In this document: piece by piece, positions 25,228-33,870 of the stretch
How positions within the stretch are numbered: position 1 is the first letter of the stretch
Layout of the letters: each line of letters opens with the position of its first letter
Assembly: GCA_937925095.1 (NCBI GenBank)
Contig: CALEXX010000012.1
Coordinates: 1-59,384 of the forward strand
DNA from: an uncultured Leptotrichia sp.
Lineage (GTDB): Bacteria > Fusobacteriota > Fusobacteriia > Fusobacteriales > Leptotrichiaceae
Length of the DNA: 59,384 bases
Reading direction: 5' to 3'
Made by a program: the position numbers and the translations under genes
Notes under the pieces: generated by a model
The model's input: the letters and a program-made list of their open reading frames with translations, nothing else
Told to the model about the DNA's origin: nothing
The model's database searches: none

Positions 25228-25878
25228 TTAAAACTTATCAATTATATATTTCATCCCTTCCAGAACTAAAAAGTGGGCAGGATAAAAAACATAAAAAAAA
25301 TACTTCATATTTTTCCCTTTTTTTCCATTATATGAAAATATAGGTATTAATGAAAACATAGAATATATCTGAACCTTTGCCAAGTCAAAAATACCAGGAT
25401 ACAGTACAAGAAGCATATTCAATGCCAGAAATGCACAGAATATAAGAAATTTTTTTCTCCTTAAAATACCAAACAGGGCTATTGTCAATATCCCATAAAC
25501 TCCATAATCAAAATCATATTTTTTTGCTACATAAACAAGTCCACCGATTAAAATAACCTTTATTAAAAAAGGAAGCTTTCTTGAATAAAATATCTTCATT
25601 ATTACAAGCCCTAATAACAAGGTAAAAAATATATTCAGTGGATAATCAAGTTTAAAAATATATGCAGGAATTTGGGAAATAATGGCAAAAAAAAATAATC
25701 TTCCAAAATATTTTTTAAAATTTCCCGTATGGAAATATCCTTCTCCAAGCGAAAAGGAAAATATTGGAAATGCCATTCTTCCTATAATATTTAAAATTTC
25801 AGGTCCACCTATTATGTAATGATAGTGATCAATAAACATTGACAGGATACCTATAATTTTTAGAACAAATAAACTCAT
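25228..25878 (-). CDS. TraX-like membrane protein
   Basis: 216 residues, nearly all membrane helices (about six to eight). It begins FVLKIIGILSMFIDHYHYII, then IIGRMAFPIFSFSLGEGYFH, the TraX pattern (MDH...GRxAFPIFxF...EGY). TraX is the F-pilin N-acetylase on conjugative plasmids, but chromosomal homologs in low-GC bacteria have unknown roles, probably membrane acyl transfer. There are no conjugation genes nearby. It starts nine bases after the GNAT gene, so the two are translationally close. Confidence 0.8.
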   Translation of the reverse strand: MSLFVLKIIGILSMFIDHYHYIIGGPEILNIIGRMAFPIFSFSLGEGYFHTGNFKKYFGRLFFFAIISQIPAYIFKLDYPLNIFFTLLLGLVIMKIFYSRKLPFLIKVILIGGLVYVAKKYDFDYGVYGILTIALFGILRRKKFLIFCAFLALNMLLVLYPGIFDLAKVQIYSMFSLIPIFSYNGKKGKNMKYFFYVFYPAHFLVLEGMKYIIDKF

Positions 25879-25880
25879 AA

Positions 25881-26153
25881 TTATTTAGCCTTTATGAAGT
25901 CATATTTTCCATTTTCAAATTTTTTTACTACATAGCTGCATACCGGTACTATTTTATAACCATTCTTTTCAGCATATTCCACACCTGCATCAAGAAGCTT
26001 TTCAGCAATTCCCTGACCTCTCATTAATCTTGAAACATATGTATGGTCGAAATACAGTTTATTTCCTTCCTTTTTATAAGTCAGCTCAGCAATTACTTCT
26101 CCTTTTTCATCACTAATGAAAAAGCCTTTATTCTCAATATGTTTTATCTCCAT
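25881..26153 (-). CDS. Small GNAT-like N-acetyltransferase (YjdJ type)
   Basis: 90 residues. The short Gcn5-related fold has the acetyl-CoA loop in RLMRGQGIAEKLLDAGVEYA and the strand IVPVCSYVVKKF, as in the YjdJ/NATD1 family (human NATD1 relatives). Substrates are unknown. GGAGGTTG precedes the ATG. Confidence 0.9.
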   Translation of the reverse strand: MEIKHIENKGFFISDEKGEVIAELTYKKEGNKLYFDHTYVSRLMRGQGIAEKLLDAGVEYAEKNGYKIVPVCSYVVKKFENGKYDFIKAK

Positions 26154-26224
26154 TAAATCAACCTCCGGATTTTATTTCAAATTCTATTGTCCTTCAATTT
26201 TTATTTGTTTTTTAATTATATCAT

Positions 26225-26259
26225 AAAAATCATTTTTTTTTTAGAAAAAAATGATTTTT
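26225..26259. terminator. AT-rich hairpin between the cupin and GNAT genes
   Basis: AAAAATCATTTTTT pairs exactly with AAAAAATGATTTTT (14 bp, 7-base loop). T- and A-runs flank both sides. It lies 117 bases past the cupin stop and could end that minus-strand transcript. Confidence 0.4.
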
Positions 26260-26375
26260 TCCTTTTTTAACGTTTTATGCACTTAATTTCATTTGAAAGT
26301 ACTATAATTTCTCACAAAAAAAGACTACATAACTTTCGTCATCTAATCTTTTTTCAATTTAAACTATTCAAGCTT

Positions 26376-26657
26376 CTATTTTTTTACAAGAGTAACATTA
26401 ACTTCTGAATCTTCAAGGGCTGTACCTTTTATAAAATTCACTCCATCAAAATTCAGTACGTCTCCTGGTACAAGAACATGTTTTTCAGTATCATTAAGAT
26501 ACATTTCCATTTTTCCTTTTAAAACTGAAAATATAATTTCTTCATTTTCATGATTATGTGAAGGAATAACTTCACCTGATTTCAATACCTTTTTTACAAC
26601 TTTAAAATTATTTCCGCTGAAAAGCATTCCACCTTCATTTTTTACTGTACCAAACAT
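26376..26657 (-). CDS. Small cupin-domain protein
   Basis: 93 residues starting MFGTVKNEGG; the preceding in-frame ATG directly touches the GGAG ribosome site and is less likely. Cupin motif 1 is IPSHNHENEEIIFSVLKG (His-x-His, Glu) and motif 2 DVLNFDGVNFIKG, without the second His. It is related in layout to the cupin at 7785-8135. Function unknown. Single-gene unit. Confidence 0.85.
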   Translation of the reverse strand: MFGTVKNEGGMLFSGNNFKVVKKVLKSGEVIPSHNHENEEIIFSVLKGKMEMYLNDTEKHVLVPGDVLNFDGVNFIKGTALEDSEVNVTLVKK

Positions 26658-26791
26658 CTCTATCATCTCCTGCTATTATTATTTAAAATTTTAGATTATT
26701 ATACAGCATTTCAGAAAAAAAAGCTGTAATCTTTGTTACATATTTTATTTATATATTTACAGTTTAAACTTTTGTTATTCTGAATAACCCG

Positions 26792-27610
26792 TTATTTTTC
26801 ATCAACTTCTATACCATATACTTCCATAAGCTTTTTAGCTACACCGTTTCTCGAATTACTTGTTACAATTTCCAAATCCGGCAAGGCTTCCTTTAAAGTA
26901 TAGTGGGCATTTTTCATAATACATCCTTTTTTAGCTTCTTTTAGCATTTCATAATCATTAAATCCGTCTCCAAATGCAATGACATCATCTAAAGTAAATC
27001 CTTCCATATCGCAAAGTTTTTTTACGGCTATTGCCTTATTTACATTCATATCGAATATTTCAAGGCACTCAGGATGTGTAAATGCAACATTTACCTTTCC
27101 TTCTGTTTTTTCAAGTATAATTTTTTCAAGCTTCAGAAGTTCTTTTCTTGGGCCTATATAATAAATTTTTGTTATACTTCTCTTTCTCAGTTCTTCAATG
27201 GTTTTTATTTCAGATGTGAAGTGAGGCTCTTCCTTAAATGGATTGACCTTTCTTTCTTCTGTTGTCAGAAACCATCTGTTGTCACTGTATACATTTATAT
27301 GTATTAAATCTGATACTGCCATATAATCTATATCAAGAACTATATTTTTTGACTCTTCGTCTAAATCATCCCTATATATTTCATTTCCGTCAACATCGTT
27401 TATAACTCCTCCATTTGCTGAAATAAGAGGTATTTTTATACCTATCGACTCCATAATTCTTTTTGCATCAGGATATGCCCTTCCTGTAGCAATATAAAAT
27501 TTTATTCCTCTATCACGTAATTCCCTTATAACTTTTTTTGATAATTCAGATACTTCCTGATCTGAGTTAAGTAGCGTACCATCAAGATCACTTACTACAA
27601 CTTTATACAT
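26792..27610 (-). CDS. Cof-type HAD-IIB phosphatase
   Basis: 272 residues. HAD motifs: VVSDLDGTLLNSD (nucleophile Asp), FYIATGRAYPDA (motif II Thr), then NKAIAVKKLC (motif III Lys) and VIAFGDGFNDYEML (motif IV). The C2B cap lies between about residues 80 and 190. Members dephosphorylate sugar phosphates, PLP or flavin precursors in the cytosol. The start codon has only a weak purine stretch before it. A 17-codon frame with a perfect AGGAGG ends six bases upstream and is in frame, so translation probably depends on coupling. Confidence 0.93.
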   Translation of the reverse strand: MYKVVVSDLDGTLLNSDQEVSELSKKVIRELRDRGIKFYIATGRAYPDAKRIMESIGIKIPLISANGGVINDVDGNEIYRDDLDEESKNIVLDIDYMAVSDLIHINVYSDNRWFLTTEERKVNPFKEEPHFTSEIKTIEELRKRSITKIYYIGPRKELLKLEKIILEKTEGKVNVAFTHPECLEIFDMNVNKAIAVKKLCDMEGFTLDDVIAFGDGFNDYEMLKEAKKGCIMKNAHYTLKEALPDLEIVTSNSRNGVAKKLMEVYGIEVDEK

Positions 27611-27616
27611 TTCTTT

Positions 27617-27670
27617 TTATATATGGCTCATCTCCATTAAAACATTTTTTCTATTTTGGGATGTTCCCAT
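27617..27670 (-). CDS. 17-residue upstream mini-ORF
   Basis: Minus-strand ATG preceded at five bases by AGGAGG encodes MGTSQNRKNVLMEMSHI and a TAA, six bases before the HAD start. It is in the same frame as the HAD gene. It has the form of a leader peptide that delivers ribosomes by reinitiation. Alternatively it is an N-terminal extension cut off by a stop codon. HAD-IIB proteins normally begin at the MYKVVVSDLDGT position, which favours a leader. Confidence 0.4.
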   Translation of the reverse strand: MGTSQNRKNVLMEMSHI

Positions 27671-27713
27671 ATATCCTCCTTCCTATCTAATATTTACTAT
27701 CTATTTTATGTAT

Positions 27714-27742
27714 ATTATCTTAAATATTTTCAACAAAGTCAA
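27714..27742 (-). promoter_or_regulatory. Promoter of the mini-ORF/HAD gene
   Basis: TTGACT, a 17-base spacer and GATAAT on the minus strand, about 44 bases before the mini-ORF start. Confidence 0.65.
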
Positions 27743-27799
27743 TACTAAACTTTTTCTCATTTTTCTTAAGTTTAACAAAGTAAACGTAAACATAATTCC

Positions 27800-27819
27800 A
27801 AATGACTTATAAGTCATTT
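27800..27819. promoter_or_regulatory. 20-bp perfect palindrome upstream of an outer-membrane gene
   Basis: AAATGACTTATAAGTCATTT is a perfect palindrome 95 bases before the barrel-protein start. A possible -10 (TATAGA, 27822) lies directly after it, so a bound dimer would block the promoter. It lies in the roughly 300-base divergent region shared with the HAD gene. No T-run follows, so it is not a terminator. Confidence 0.5.
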
Positions 27820-27914
27820 AGTATAGAATCTAGTTATATTTGAAGTGGAGGTTATTTCATATTTCAAATAAATCTAAAAAAGGAAGTTACACTTAAAAGG
27901 ATAGGTGAGTTATT

Positions 27915-28448
27915 ATGAAAAAAACATTATTAGGAATATTTTTAGTATTAGGAGCAGCTTCATTCTCTAACAGTAAGGTAGAAGTAAAAGGAGCTTATGA
28001 TTTAGGAGGAAAGTATTATTTCGAAAATTCTTCTGCTAAAGGTAAGGCAAATGCAATGGAAGCTGGAGCTGAATACAGATATGAAGTTACTCCAGGATTA
28101 GAACTTGGTGGAGGAGTAGCATATCAGGCACATAAAGATTTAAAAGAGTATAAAGCAGATATGTATGATTCTGTACCAGTTTATGCAACTGCAAAATATA
28201 CTTTTGATACATCAGCTCCTGTAAAACCCTATGTAAAAGGAGATCTTGGATACTCAATCAATACTGACAAAGCAAAGGACGGAGTATACTATGGTGTAGG
28301 AGCAGGACTTAATATAAGCGACAACTTTAATGTTGATGTAATGTACAAAGAAAACAAAGGTAAATACGAAGTAGGAACAACAGATTATAAAGCAGACTAC
28401 AGAAGAGTTGCTCTTGGTGTAGGTTATAATTTCAACTTAGGTAAATAA
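27915..28448 (+). CDS. Outer-membrane beta-barrel protein
   Basis: 177 residues. The signal peptide MKKTLLGIFLVLGAASFSNS is followed by alternating strands of a small eight-strand barrel, for example AGAEYRYEVTPGLELGGGV, VPVYATAKYTF, YVKGDLGYSI, YYGVGAGLNISDNFNVDV and RRVALGVGYNFNLGK. This matches the OmpA-like/OmpW-like barrel proteins common in Fusobacteriota. The last residues are NFNLGK rather than a terminal aromatic, but the penultimate strand carries Tyr and Phe as in BAM signals. Probably strongly expressed; a good terminator follows. Confidence 0.85.
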   Translation: MKKTLLGIFLVLGAASFSNSKVEVKGAYDLGGKYYFENSSAKGKANAMEAGAEYRYEVTPGLELGGGVAYQAHKDLKEYKADMYDSVPVYATAKYTFDTSAPVKPYVKGDLGYSINTDKAKDGVYYGVGAGLNISDNFNVDVMYKENKGKYEVGTTDYKADYRRVALGVGYNFNLGK

Positions 28449-28521
28449 TATTAGAAATATATTTTAAATTTTGAGTCAAAATTTTAACAGCTAATTAATT
28501 CTAATAGTTTATAATTTTTTG

Positions 28522-28550
28522 AAGGAATGTCTTTGTGGCATTCCTTTTTT
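28522..28550 (+). terminator. Terminator of the barrel-protein gene
   Basis: AAGGAATG pairs with CATTCCTT around a nine-base loop. T-run follows. Confidence 0.8.
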
Positions 28551-28697
28551 ACATATAAATACAGTTTAAGATGAAAATGTAAAAACCTCCTATATTTATT
28601 CTATTTATATTTCAAACATATATTTCTATTCCATTTCAAATATATACCACATTTATCCTATTATTTATAATACATATTTTATTTTAATTTTTAAATA

Positions 28698-28706
28698 TGC
28701 TATAAT
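28698..28706 (+). promoter_or_regulatory. Extended -10 promoter of the LIV operon
   Basis: TGCTATAAT is an extended -10 element. The -35 position is poor. It gives a leader of about 105 bases ahead of livJ. Confidence 0.55.
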
Positions 28707-28817
28707 TGGTATCACGATAATTCTTGTAAATGAAAATATGTTTAATTTCTATCATTTTACTCAGAATTATAAAATCTCATTATAAAATTTTTATTTAATA
28801 AAGGAAAGGATGAAAAG

Positions 28818-29939
28818 ATGAAAAAAATTCTATTATGTGTCGCAATGCTGGCTATGTTTGTTGTCAGTTGTGGTGGCGGAAAAAGTACTAAAGACAAGGA
28901 CGTTATAAAGGTTGGGGTTATTGGACCATTAACTGGAAATCTTGCTCAATATGGGACAAGTTCCATCAACGGATTCAAACTTAAAGTTAAGGAAATAAAC
29001 GAAGCCGGAGGAATTAACGGTAAAAAGATTGAGGTTGTAGAAGCAGACAGTAAAGGGGATGTACAGGAAGCAATTAACGCTTTTAAAAAGATGGTATCTC
29101 AGGATAAAATTGATATTTTCGTAGGAGAAGTTACATCAGGACCATCTCTTGCAATTGCACCATTAGCTCAACAAGCTAAAATACCTATGATTACTTCAAC
29201 TAGTACTGCATTTGATGTTACAAAGGATAAGGATTTCGTATTCAGAACAACATTTACAGATCCTTACCAAGGAGTTGTTGCTGCAAAATATGCAAAATCT
29301 AAAAACTTTAAAAACGTTACAATTTTAACTAATACAGCTAGTGACTATTCTGTTGGATTGGCAAATGCCTTCAAAGAACAGGCTACTAAAGAAGGAATTC
29401 AAGTTAAGGAAGAACAATATACTGCTGATGATAAAGACTTTAGAGCTCTTCTTACTAAAATAAAAGGTTCTAATCCTGAAGTAATTTTTGTACCTGATTA
29501 TTACAACACTATTGGATTAATTTTAACACAGGCTAAAGAATTAGGAATAAATGCTCAATTCTTAGGTGGAGATGGATGGGACGGAATCCAGCAGGACTTC
29601 GGACAAGTTGCAAATGGTGCTCTTTTTGCCAGTCAGTTTGCTCCGGATGATCCTTCTGAAACTGTTCAGAAATTCATAGCCGCTTATAAAAAAGAATACA
29701 AAATAGATCCTATAATTTTTGCAGCTTTAGGATATGATACAGGAACTATTTTAGAAACAGCACTGAAAGGTGTTTCTGATTTATCTTCAAAAGAAGCTAT
29801 AAGAGATGCTATTAAAAATTTCAGTGGAGATAATCTTGTTACAGGTTCATTGAAATTTGATGAAAATAGAAACCCTGAAAAGAAAGTAACTTTCATTGAA
29901 GTAAAAGATGGAAAACTTACATTAAAAGAAAAATTCTAG
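28818..29939 (+). CDS. livJ: Branched-chain amino acid ABC transporter, substrate-binding lipoprotein
   Basis: 373 residues. Lipoprotein signal MKKILLCVAMLAMFVVSCGG, with the lipidated Cys after FVVS. The Leu/Ile/Val-binding type-1 periplasmic fold follows: VGVIGPLTGNLAQYGTSSIN, EVTSGPSLAIAPLAQQAKIP, TDPYQGVVAAKYA and GGDGWDGI. It captures the ligand and hands it to LivHMGF. It is separated from livH by 131 bases with a leaky hairpin, consistent with excess binding protein. Ligand specificity in the family varies (branched-chain amino acids, amides, other amino acids). Confidence 0.95.
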   Translation: MKKILLCVAMLAMFVVSCGGGKSTKDKDVIKVGVIGPLTGNLAQYGTSSINGFKLKVKEINEAGGINGKKIEVVEADSKGDVQEAINAFKKMVSQDKIDIFVGEVTSGPSLAIAPLAQQAKIPMITSTSTAFDVTKDKDFVFRTTFTDPYQGVVAAKYAKSKNFKNVTILTNTASDYSVGLANAFKEQATKEGIQVKEEQYTADDKDFRALLTKIKGSNPEVIFVPDYYNTIGLILTQAKELGINAQFLGGDGWDGIQQDFGQVANGALFASQFAPDDPSETVQKFIAAYKKEYKIDPIIFAALGYDTGTILETALKGVSDLSSKEAIRDAIKNFSGDNLVTGSLKFDENRNPEKKVTFIEVKDGKLTLKEKF

Positions 29940-29961
29940 AAAATAAATCATTTCAAATTAC

Positions 29962-30004
29962 AGCTGTTAGGGGAAATATTCTTCTAGCAGCTTTTGAACT
30001 TTTT
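29962..30004 (+). terminator. Leaky terminator between livJ and livH
   Basis: AGCTGTTAG pairs with CTAGCAGCT (one G-T pair) around a 13-base loop, followed by TTTGAACTTTTTT. The interrupted T-run suggests partial termination, which would make livJ mRNA more abundant than livHMGF. Confidence 0.55.
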
Positions 30005-30070
30005 TATCTTTTTAAAAATAAATTAGAATTTAAACATATATAATATAAAGTGATATGAGGAGTTTTAAAT

Positions 30071-30967
30071 ATGTTAAAGAGTTTTATAGAACAAACGATT
30101 AACGGACTTCAGACTGGTAGTATCTATGCACTTATAGCATTGGGATATACAATGGTCTACGGTATCGTTAAACTTATAAATTTTGCCCACGGTGATATAC
30201 TGATGGTTGGAGCTTATGCCACACTTATAGCTGTATCACATGGAGTGCCTCTAATCGTTGCTATTGTTTTATCAATGATTTTATGTGCATTTTTGGGAGT
30301 AGTAATTGATTTTCTGGCTTACAGGCCTATTAGAAAAGCCCCTAAAATTTCTGCATTGATAACTGCTATTGGAATGAGTTTTCTTCTGGAAAGTCTGGCA
30401 CTTATAATATTTGGTGCTAATCCAAGAGTTATTGATCAGAAATATATACCTTCTTTTCTATCAAATAACAGTAAAATCAATTTAGGATTTTTAAGCATAA
30501 GCATGCTTACATTATTTGTAATAGTTGTTACCTCAATATGCATGATTGCATTGAACCTATTTATTAAAAATACAAAACTTGGAAAAGCTACAAGAGCTGT
30601 ATCTCAGGATCCAGGTGCCGCTCAGCTTATGGGTATAAATGTAAACAAAACAATCGCCATAACTTTTGCAATAGGTTCAGGACTTGGAGCTTTAGGAGGA
30701 GCTTTATACGCTATCGTTTATCCTCAGATTGAACCTTATATGGGAATGCTTCCAGGACTTAAGGCATTTATAGCCGCAGTATTTGGTGGAATAGGAAGTA
30801 TCCCTGGAGCAATGGTTGGTGGATACGTGTTAGGTCTACTTGAAGCATATGTAAAAGGATCAGCACTTACAACATGGGCAAATCCTATTGTTTTCGGTGT
30901 ATTAATCTTAATATTAATTTTCAGACCAAATGGATTATTTGGAAAAAATGTTAAAGAAAAAGTGTAA
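30071..30967 (+). CDS. livH: Branched-chain amino acid ABC transporter permease LivH
   Basis: 298 residues with about eight membrane helices. LivH features are GLQTGSIYALIALGYTMVYG, KLINFAHGDILMVGAYA and the cytoplasmic coupling loop RAVSQDPGAAQLMGINVNK, which contacts the ATPases. GAGGAG precedes the ATG. Part of livJHMGF. Confidence 0.96.
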   Translation: MLKSFIEQTINGLQTGSIYALIALGYTMVYGIVKLINFAHGDILMVGAYATLIAVSHGVPLIVAIVLSMILCAFLGVVIDFLAYRPIRKAPKISALITAIGMSFLLESLALIIFGANPRVIDQKYIPSFLSNNSKINLGFLSISMLTLFVIVVTSICMIALNLFIKNTKLGKATRAVSQDPGAAQLMGINVNKTIAITFAIGSGLGALGGALYAIVYPQIEPYMGMLPGLKAFIAAVFGGIGSIPGAMVGGYVLGLLEAYVKGSALTTWANPIVFGVLILILIFRPNGLFGKNVKEKV

Positions 30968-30985
30968 GGAGGGAAGAGAGGAAAT

Positions 30986-32065
30986 ATGGAAAATAACGCT
31001 AATGGCAGTAATCAGACTATAAAAACAGAAACTGCTGAATATAAATGGCAAAACCTAAATTATTTTAATAAATTTAAATTAAAAAATTACATACTTACTT
31101 TTGTGTCAATAATAGCTTTATATATTGTATTAAGCCTGACATTTGATCCTACCGATCTTTTCAGCTACACAAGTGGAATTTATGTAAACATACTTATTTA
31201 TATATTATTCGCAGTGAGTCTTAACATAACTGTTGGACTTATGGGACAGCTAAATCTGGGACAGGCTGGATTTATCGCAATTGGAGGATATTCAGCAGCG
31301 TATATTTCAAAAATATTAGTAAACTATAATCTTCCGCCAGTAGTACAGTTAGTCCTTGTATCTTTATTTGGTGGAGCAGTTGCAGCTTTATTTGGATTCT
31401 TAGTTGGTGCAAGTACACTTAGATTAAGAGGTGACTATCTTGCAATTATAACTCTGGCATTTGGAGAAATTATAAAATATATCGTACAGAACCTTGATTT
31501 CTTAGGTGGAGCTACTGGATTGAATAATATTCCTAGAATTATAGATTTCTCAAATTCTTATTTCATAGTAGTTATCTCAATTATTATAATTGCAATGGCA
31601 ATGACTTCAAGAAAAGGAAAAGAAATACTTTCAATTAGGGAAAATGAAATTGCGGCAGAAAATATCGGAATGAGATTAAATAGAATAAAACTTTATGGAT
31701 TTGCTTTTTCAGCATTTTTCGCTGGAGTTGGAGGTTCATTATTTGCACATAATGTTGGTATTTTAAAACCTGATAAATTTGGATTCCTGTTCTCAATAGA
31801 AATTTTAGTTATGGTTGTCCTTGGAGGACTTGGAAGTATTACAGGAGCAATACTTTCAGCTATACTTCTAACTTCATTAAATGAAGTTTTAAGAGATGTT
31901 TCTCAGTTCAGATACTTGGTTTATGCAATTATTCTGATTGCCCTGATGATTTTCAGACCTACAGGAATTTTTGGTACAAAGGAATTTACTTTTGCAGGAA
32001 CTAAGCGTCGGCTGAACCGGATACGGAATTACAAAAACAACAAGCCTGAAAGCAAAAAAAGCTAA
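30986..32065 (+). CDS. livM: Branched-chain amino acid ABC transporter permease LivM
   Basis: 359 residues. A cytosolic N-terminal stretch of about 35 residues precedes nine or so helices. Diagnostic parts are NITVGLMGQLNLGQAGFIAI, LRGDYLAIITLAFGEI and the coupling loop SIRENEIAAENIGMRLNRIK. A basic tail (KRRLNRIRNYKNNKPESKKS) ends the protein. It starts 18 bases after livH. Confidence 0.96.
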   Translation: MENNANGSNQTIKTETAEYKWQNLNYFNKFKLKNYILTFVSIIALYIVLSLTFDPTDLFSYTSGIYVNILIYILFAVSLNITVGLMGQLNLGQAGFIAIGGYSAAYISKILVNYNLPPVVQLVLVSLFGGAVAALFGFLVGASTLRLRGDYLAIITLAFGEIIKYIVQNLDFLGGATGLNNIPRIIDFSNSYFIVVISIIIIAMAMTSRKGKEILSIRENEIAAENIGMRLNRIKLYGFAFSAFFAGVGGSLFAHNVGILKPDKFGFLFSIEILVMVVLGGLGSITGAILSAILLTSLNEVLRDVSQFRYLVYAIILIALMIFRPTGIFGTKEFTFAGTKRRLNRIRNYKNNKPESKKS

Positions 32066-32100
32066 AGTAAAATATAAATGAAGGAAAATAGGAGATTGAT

Positions 32101-32859
32101 ATGTCATTATTAAAAACGACAAATTTAGGAATATCTTTTGGCGGACTTAGAGCCGTTGATGAGGTAAATATGGAAATTAAAGATGGTGAACTTGTTGGTC
32201 TTATTGGACCAAACGGTGCCGGAAAAACAACAATCTTTAATTTATTGACAGGGGTTTATAAACCTACAGATGGAGATATTTCCTTAAATGATATTAGTAT
32301 AAATAAAAAAAATACTCCTCAAATAGTGGCTTTAGGAGTTGCCAGAACATTTCAGAATATAAGACTATTTAAAAATTTATCTGTACTTGATAATGTAAAA
32401 ATGGCATTAAATAACAGTATGAAATACAATACTTTTGAAGCAATTTTCAGACTTCCAAGATTCTGGAAGGAAGAAAAGGAAATTACCGATAAAGCATTAG
32501 ATTTACTGGATATTTTCGATATGGCTGAAATGGCTAATGTTATATCAGGAAACTTGTCTTATGGACAGCAGAGAAAACTTGAAATAGCAAGAGCTCTTGC
32601 TACAAATCCAAAGCTGCTTCTACTTGATGAACCTGCAGCAGGAATGAACCCAAATGAGACAAGAGAACTTATGAATACAATAAGCTTTATAAGAAATAAA
32701 TTTAATATAGCAATTCTTTTAATCGAACACGATATGGATCTGGTTATGGGAATATGTGAAAGACTATATGTACTGAATTTTGGAAAGGTTATCGCTTCAG
32801 GACTTCCTGAGGAAATTCAGAATAACAAGGAAGTTATAGCTGCTTACCTTGGAGAATAA
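32101..32859 (+). CDS. livG: Branched-chain amino acid ABC transporter ATPase LivG
   Basis: 252 residues. Walker A GPNGAGKTTIFNLL, Q-loop ARTFQNIRLF, signature SYGQQRKLEIARAL, Walker B LLLLDEPAAGMNP and switch His in LIEHDMDLVM. The AAGMNPNET stretch is typical of LivG rather than LivF. It powers transport with LivF at the LivHM membrane core. Confidence 0.96.
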   Translation: MSLLKTTNLGISFGGLRAVDEVNMEIKDGELVGLIGPNGAGKTTIFNLLTGVYKPTDGDISLNDISINKKNTPQIVALGVARTFQNIRLFKNLSVLDNVKMALNNSMKYNTFEAIFRLPRFWKEEKEITDKALDLLDIFDMAEMANVISGNLSYGQQRKLEIARALATNPKLLLLDEPAAGMNPNETRELMNTISFIRNKFNIAILLIEHDMDLVMGICERLYVLNFGKVIASGLPEEIQNNKEVIAAYLGE

Positions 32860-32885
32860 AAATTTAAATAAAAAAGGAGAATTTT

Positions 32886-33599
32886 GTGGATATTCTAGAT
32901 GTAAATGATTTAAATGTTTACTATGGTGGAATTCACGCTATAAAAAACATTTCATTTAATATAAAAAAAGGGGAAATCGTTTCCCTTATCGGTGCAAATG
33001 GTGCCGGAAAAACATCTACATTACATGCTATTTCCGGTCTTGTACCTATAAAATCAGGGGAAATTTCTCTAAATGGAGAAAATGTAACCAATATTGAAGC
33101 ACACAAACTTGTCAGCCTTGGAATGGCTCACGTTCCTGAAGGACGTAGAATTTTTACTGAACTGACTGTCCTTGAAAATCTGGAAATGGGTGCCTACACA
33201 AGAAATGACACTGAACAGATAAAAGAAGATATTAATCATATGTTTACACTGTTTCCAAGACTTGCTGAACGTAAAAAGCAGCTTGCTGGAACAATGAGTG
33301 GAGGAGAACAGCAGATGCTTGCAATGGCAAGAGCTTTAATGTCAAGCCCTTCCCTGCTTCTACTTGATGAACCTTCAATGGGACTTGCTCCATTGCTTGT
33401 TCAGGAAATTTTCAATATTATCGAAAGAATTAATAAAGAAGAAAATGTAACTGTCCTTCTTGTTGAACAGAATGCAAATATGGCTTTATCAATAGCAGAT
33501 AGAGGATATGTCCTTGAAACAGGAAAAATAATTCTTGAAGGAACAGGAAAAGAACTTCTTTCCAACCCTGAAATTAAGAAAGCTTATTTAGGTGGATAA
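32886..33599 (+). CDS. livF: Branched-chain amino acid ABC transporter ATPase LivF
   Basis: 237 residues, GTG start with AAAAAGGAG upstream. Walker A GANGAGKTSTLHAI, HVPEGRRIFTELTVLENLEM, signature TMSGGEQQMLAMARAL, Walker B LLLLDEPSMGLAPLL and VEQNANMALSIADRGYVLE. The last gene of livJHMGF; a fold-back repeat follows and probably ends the transcript. Confidence 0.96.
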   Translation: MDILDVNDLNVYYGGIHAIKNISFNIKKGEIVSLIGANGAGKTSTLHAISGLVPIKSGEISLNGENVTNIEAHKLVSLGMAHVPEGRRIFTELTVLENLEMGAYTRNDTEQIKEDINHMFTLFPRLAERKKQLAGTMSGGEQQMLAMARALMSSPSLLLLDEPSMGLAPLLVQEIFNIIERINKEENVTVLLVEQNANMALSIADRGYVLETGKIILEGTGKELLSNPEIKKAYLGG

Positions 33600-33608
33600 T
33601 ATTTTAAA

Positions 33609-33850
33609 AAAAGGTTATCTCAAAAAAATTGAAATATAACGTAAAAAACTATATTTTTGAATTATTTAAAATTTTACAATGTAAAACAGGAAATAAAAAT
33701 AGGAAAAGTCATCTGTTCGAGCCTTTAGGCAAGTTTTTGACTTTTCCTTAATGAATGACTGTTTTATATGAGTAAAATTTTAGTAAATGAAGAAATATAG
33801 TTTTTTTCTATTATATTTACATTTTTAATATTTTGAGACAGCCTCTTTTA
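33609..33850. repeat. Long fold-back MITE-like element
   Basis: Two arms of roughly 105 bases are inverted copies of each other. Exact paired blocks include AGGAAAAGTCA with TGACTTTTCCT (33701/33738), AAAATTTTAC with GTAAAATTTT (33668/33772), AAACTATATTT with AAATATAGTTT (33647/33793) and TCTCAAAA with TTTTGAGA at the ends. The centre carries a small GCCTTTAGGC loop. It encodes nothing and lies between convergent genes, so it also works as a bidirectional terminator. A shortened relative is at 8138-8231. Confidence 0.75.
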
Positions 33851-33870
33851 TTTTGATATTTTTTTATATT

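Larger units (their letters stand above)
28449..28817. other. Intergenic region before the LIV operon
   Basis: It contains the barrel-gene terminator and the LIV promoter. No other open frame with a ribosome site was seen; the rest is AT-rich leader of about 110 bases before livJ with no clear riboswitch or T-box motif. Confidence 0.5.

Noticed and set aside
25228..25878. TraX-like gene as evidence of a conjugative element
   Set aside because: No relaxase, coupling protein or type IV secretion genes are near; chromosomal TraX homologs are common.
28449..28817. Riboswitch or T-box ahead of livJ
   Set aside because: No T-box sequence, specifier-like stem or paired terminator/antiterminator was seen; the leader is simple AT-rich sequence.
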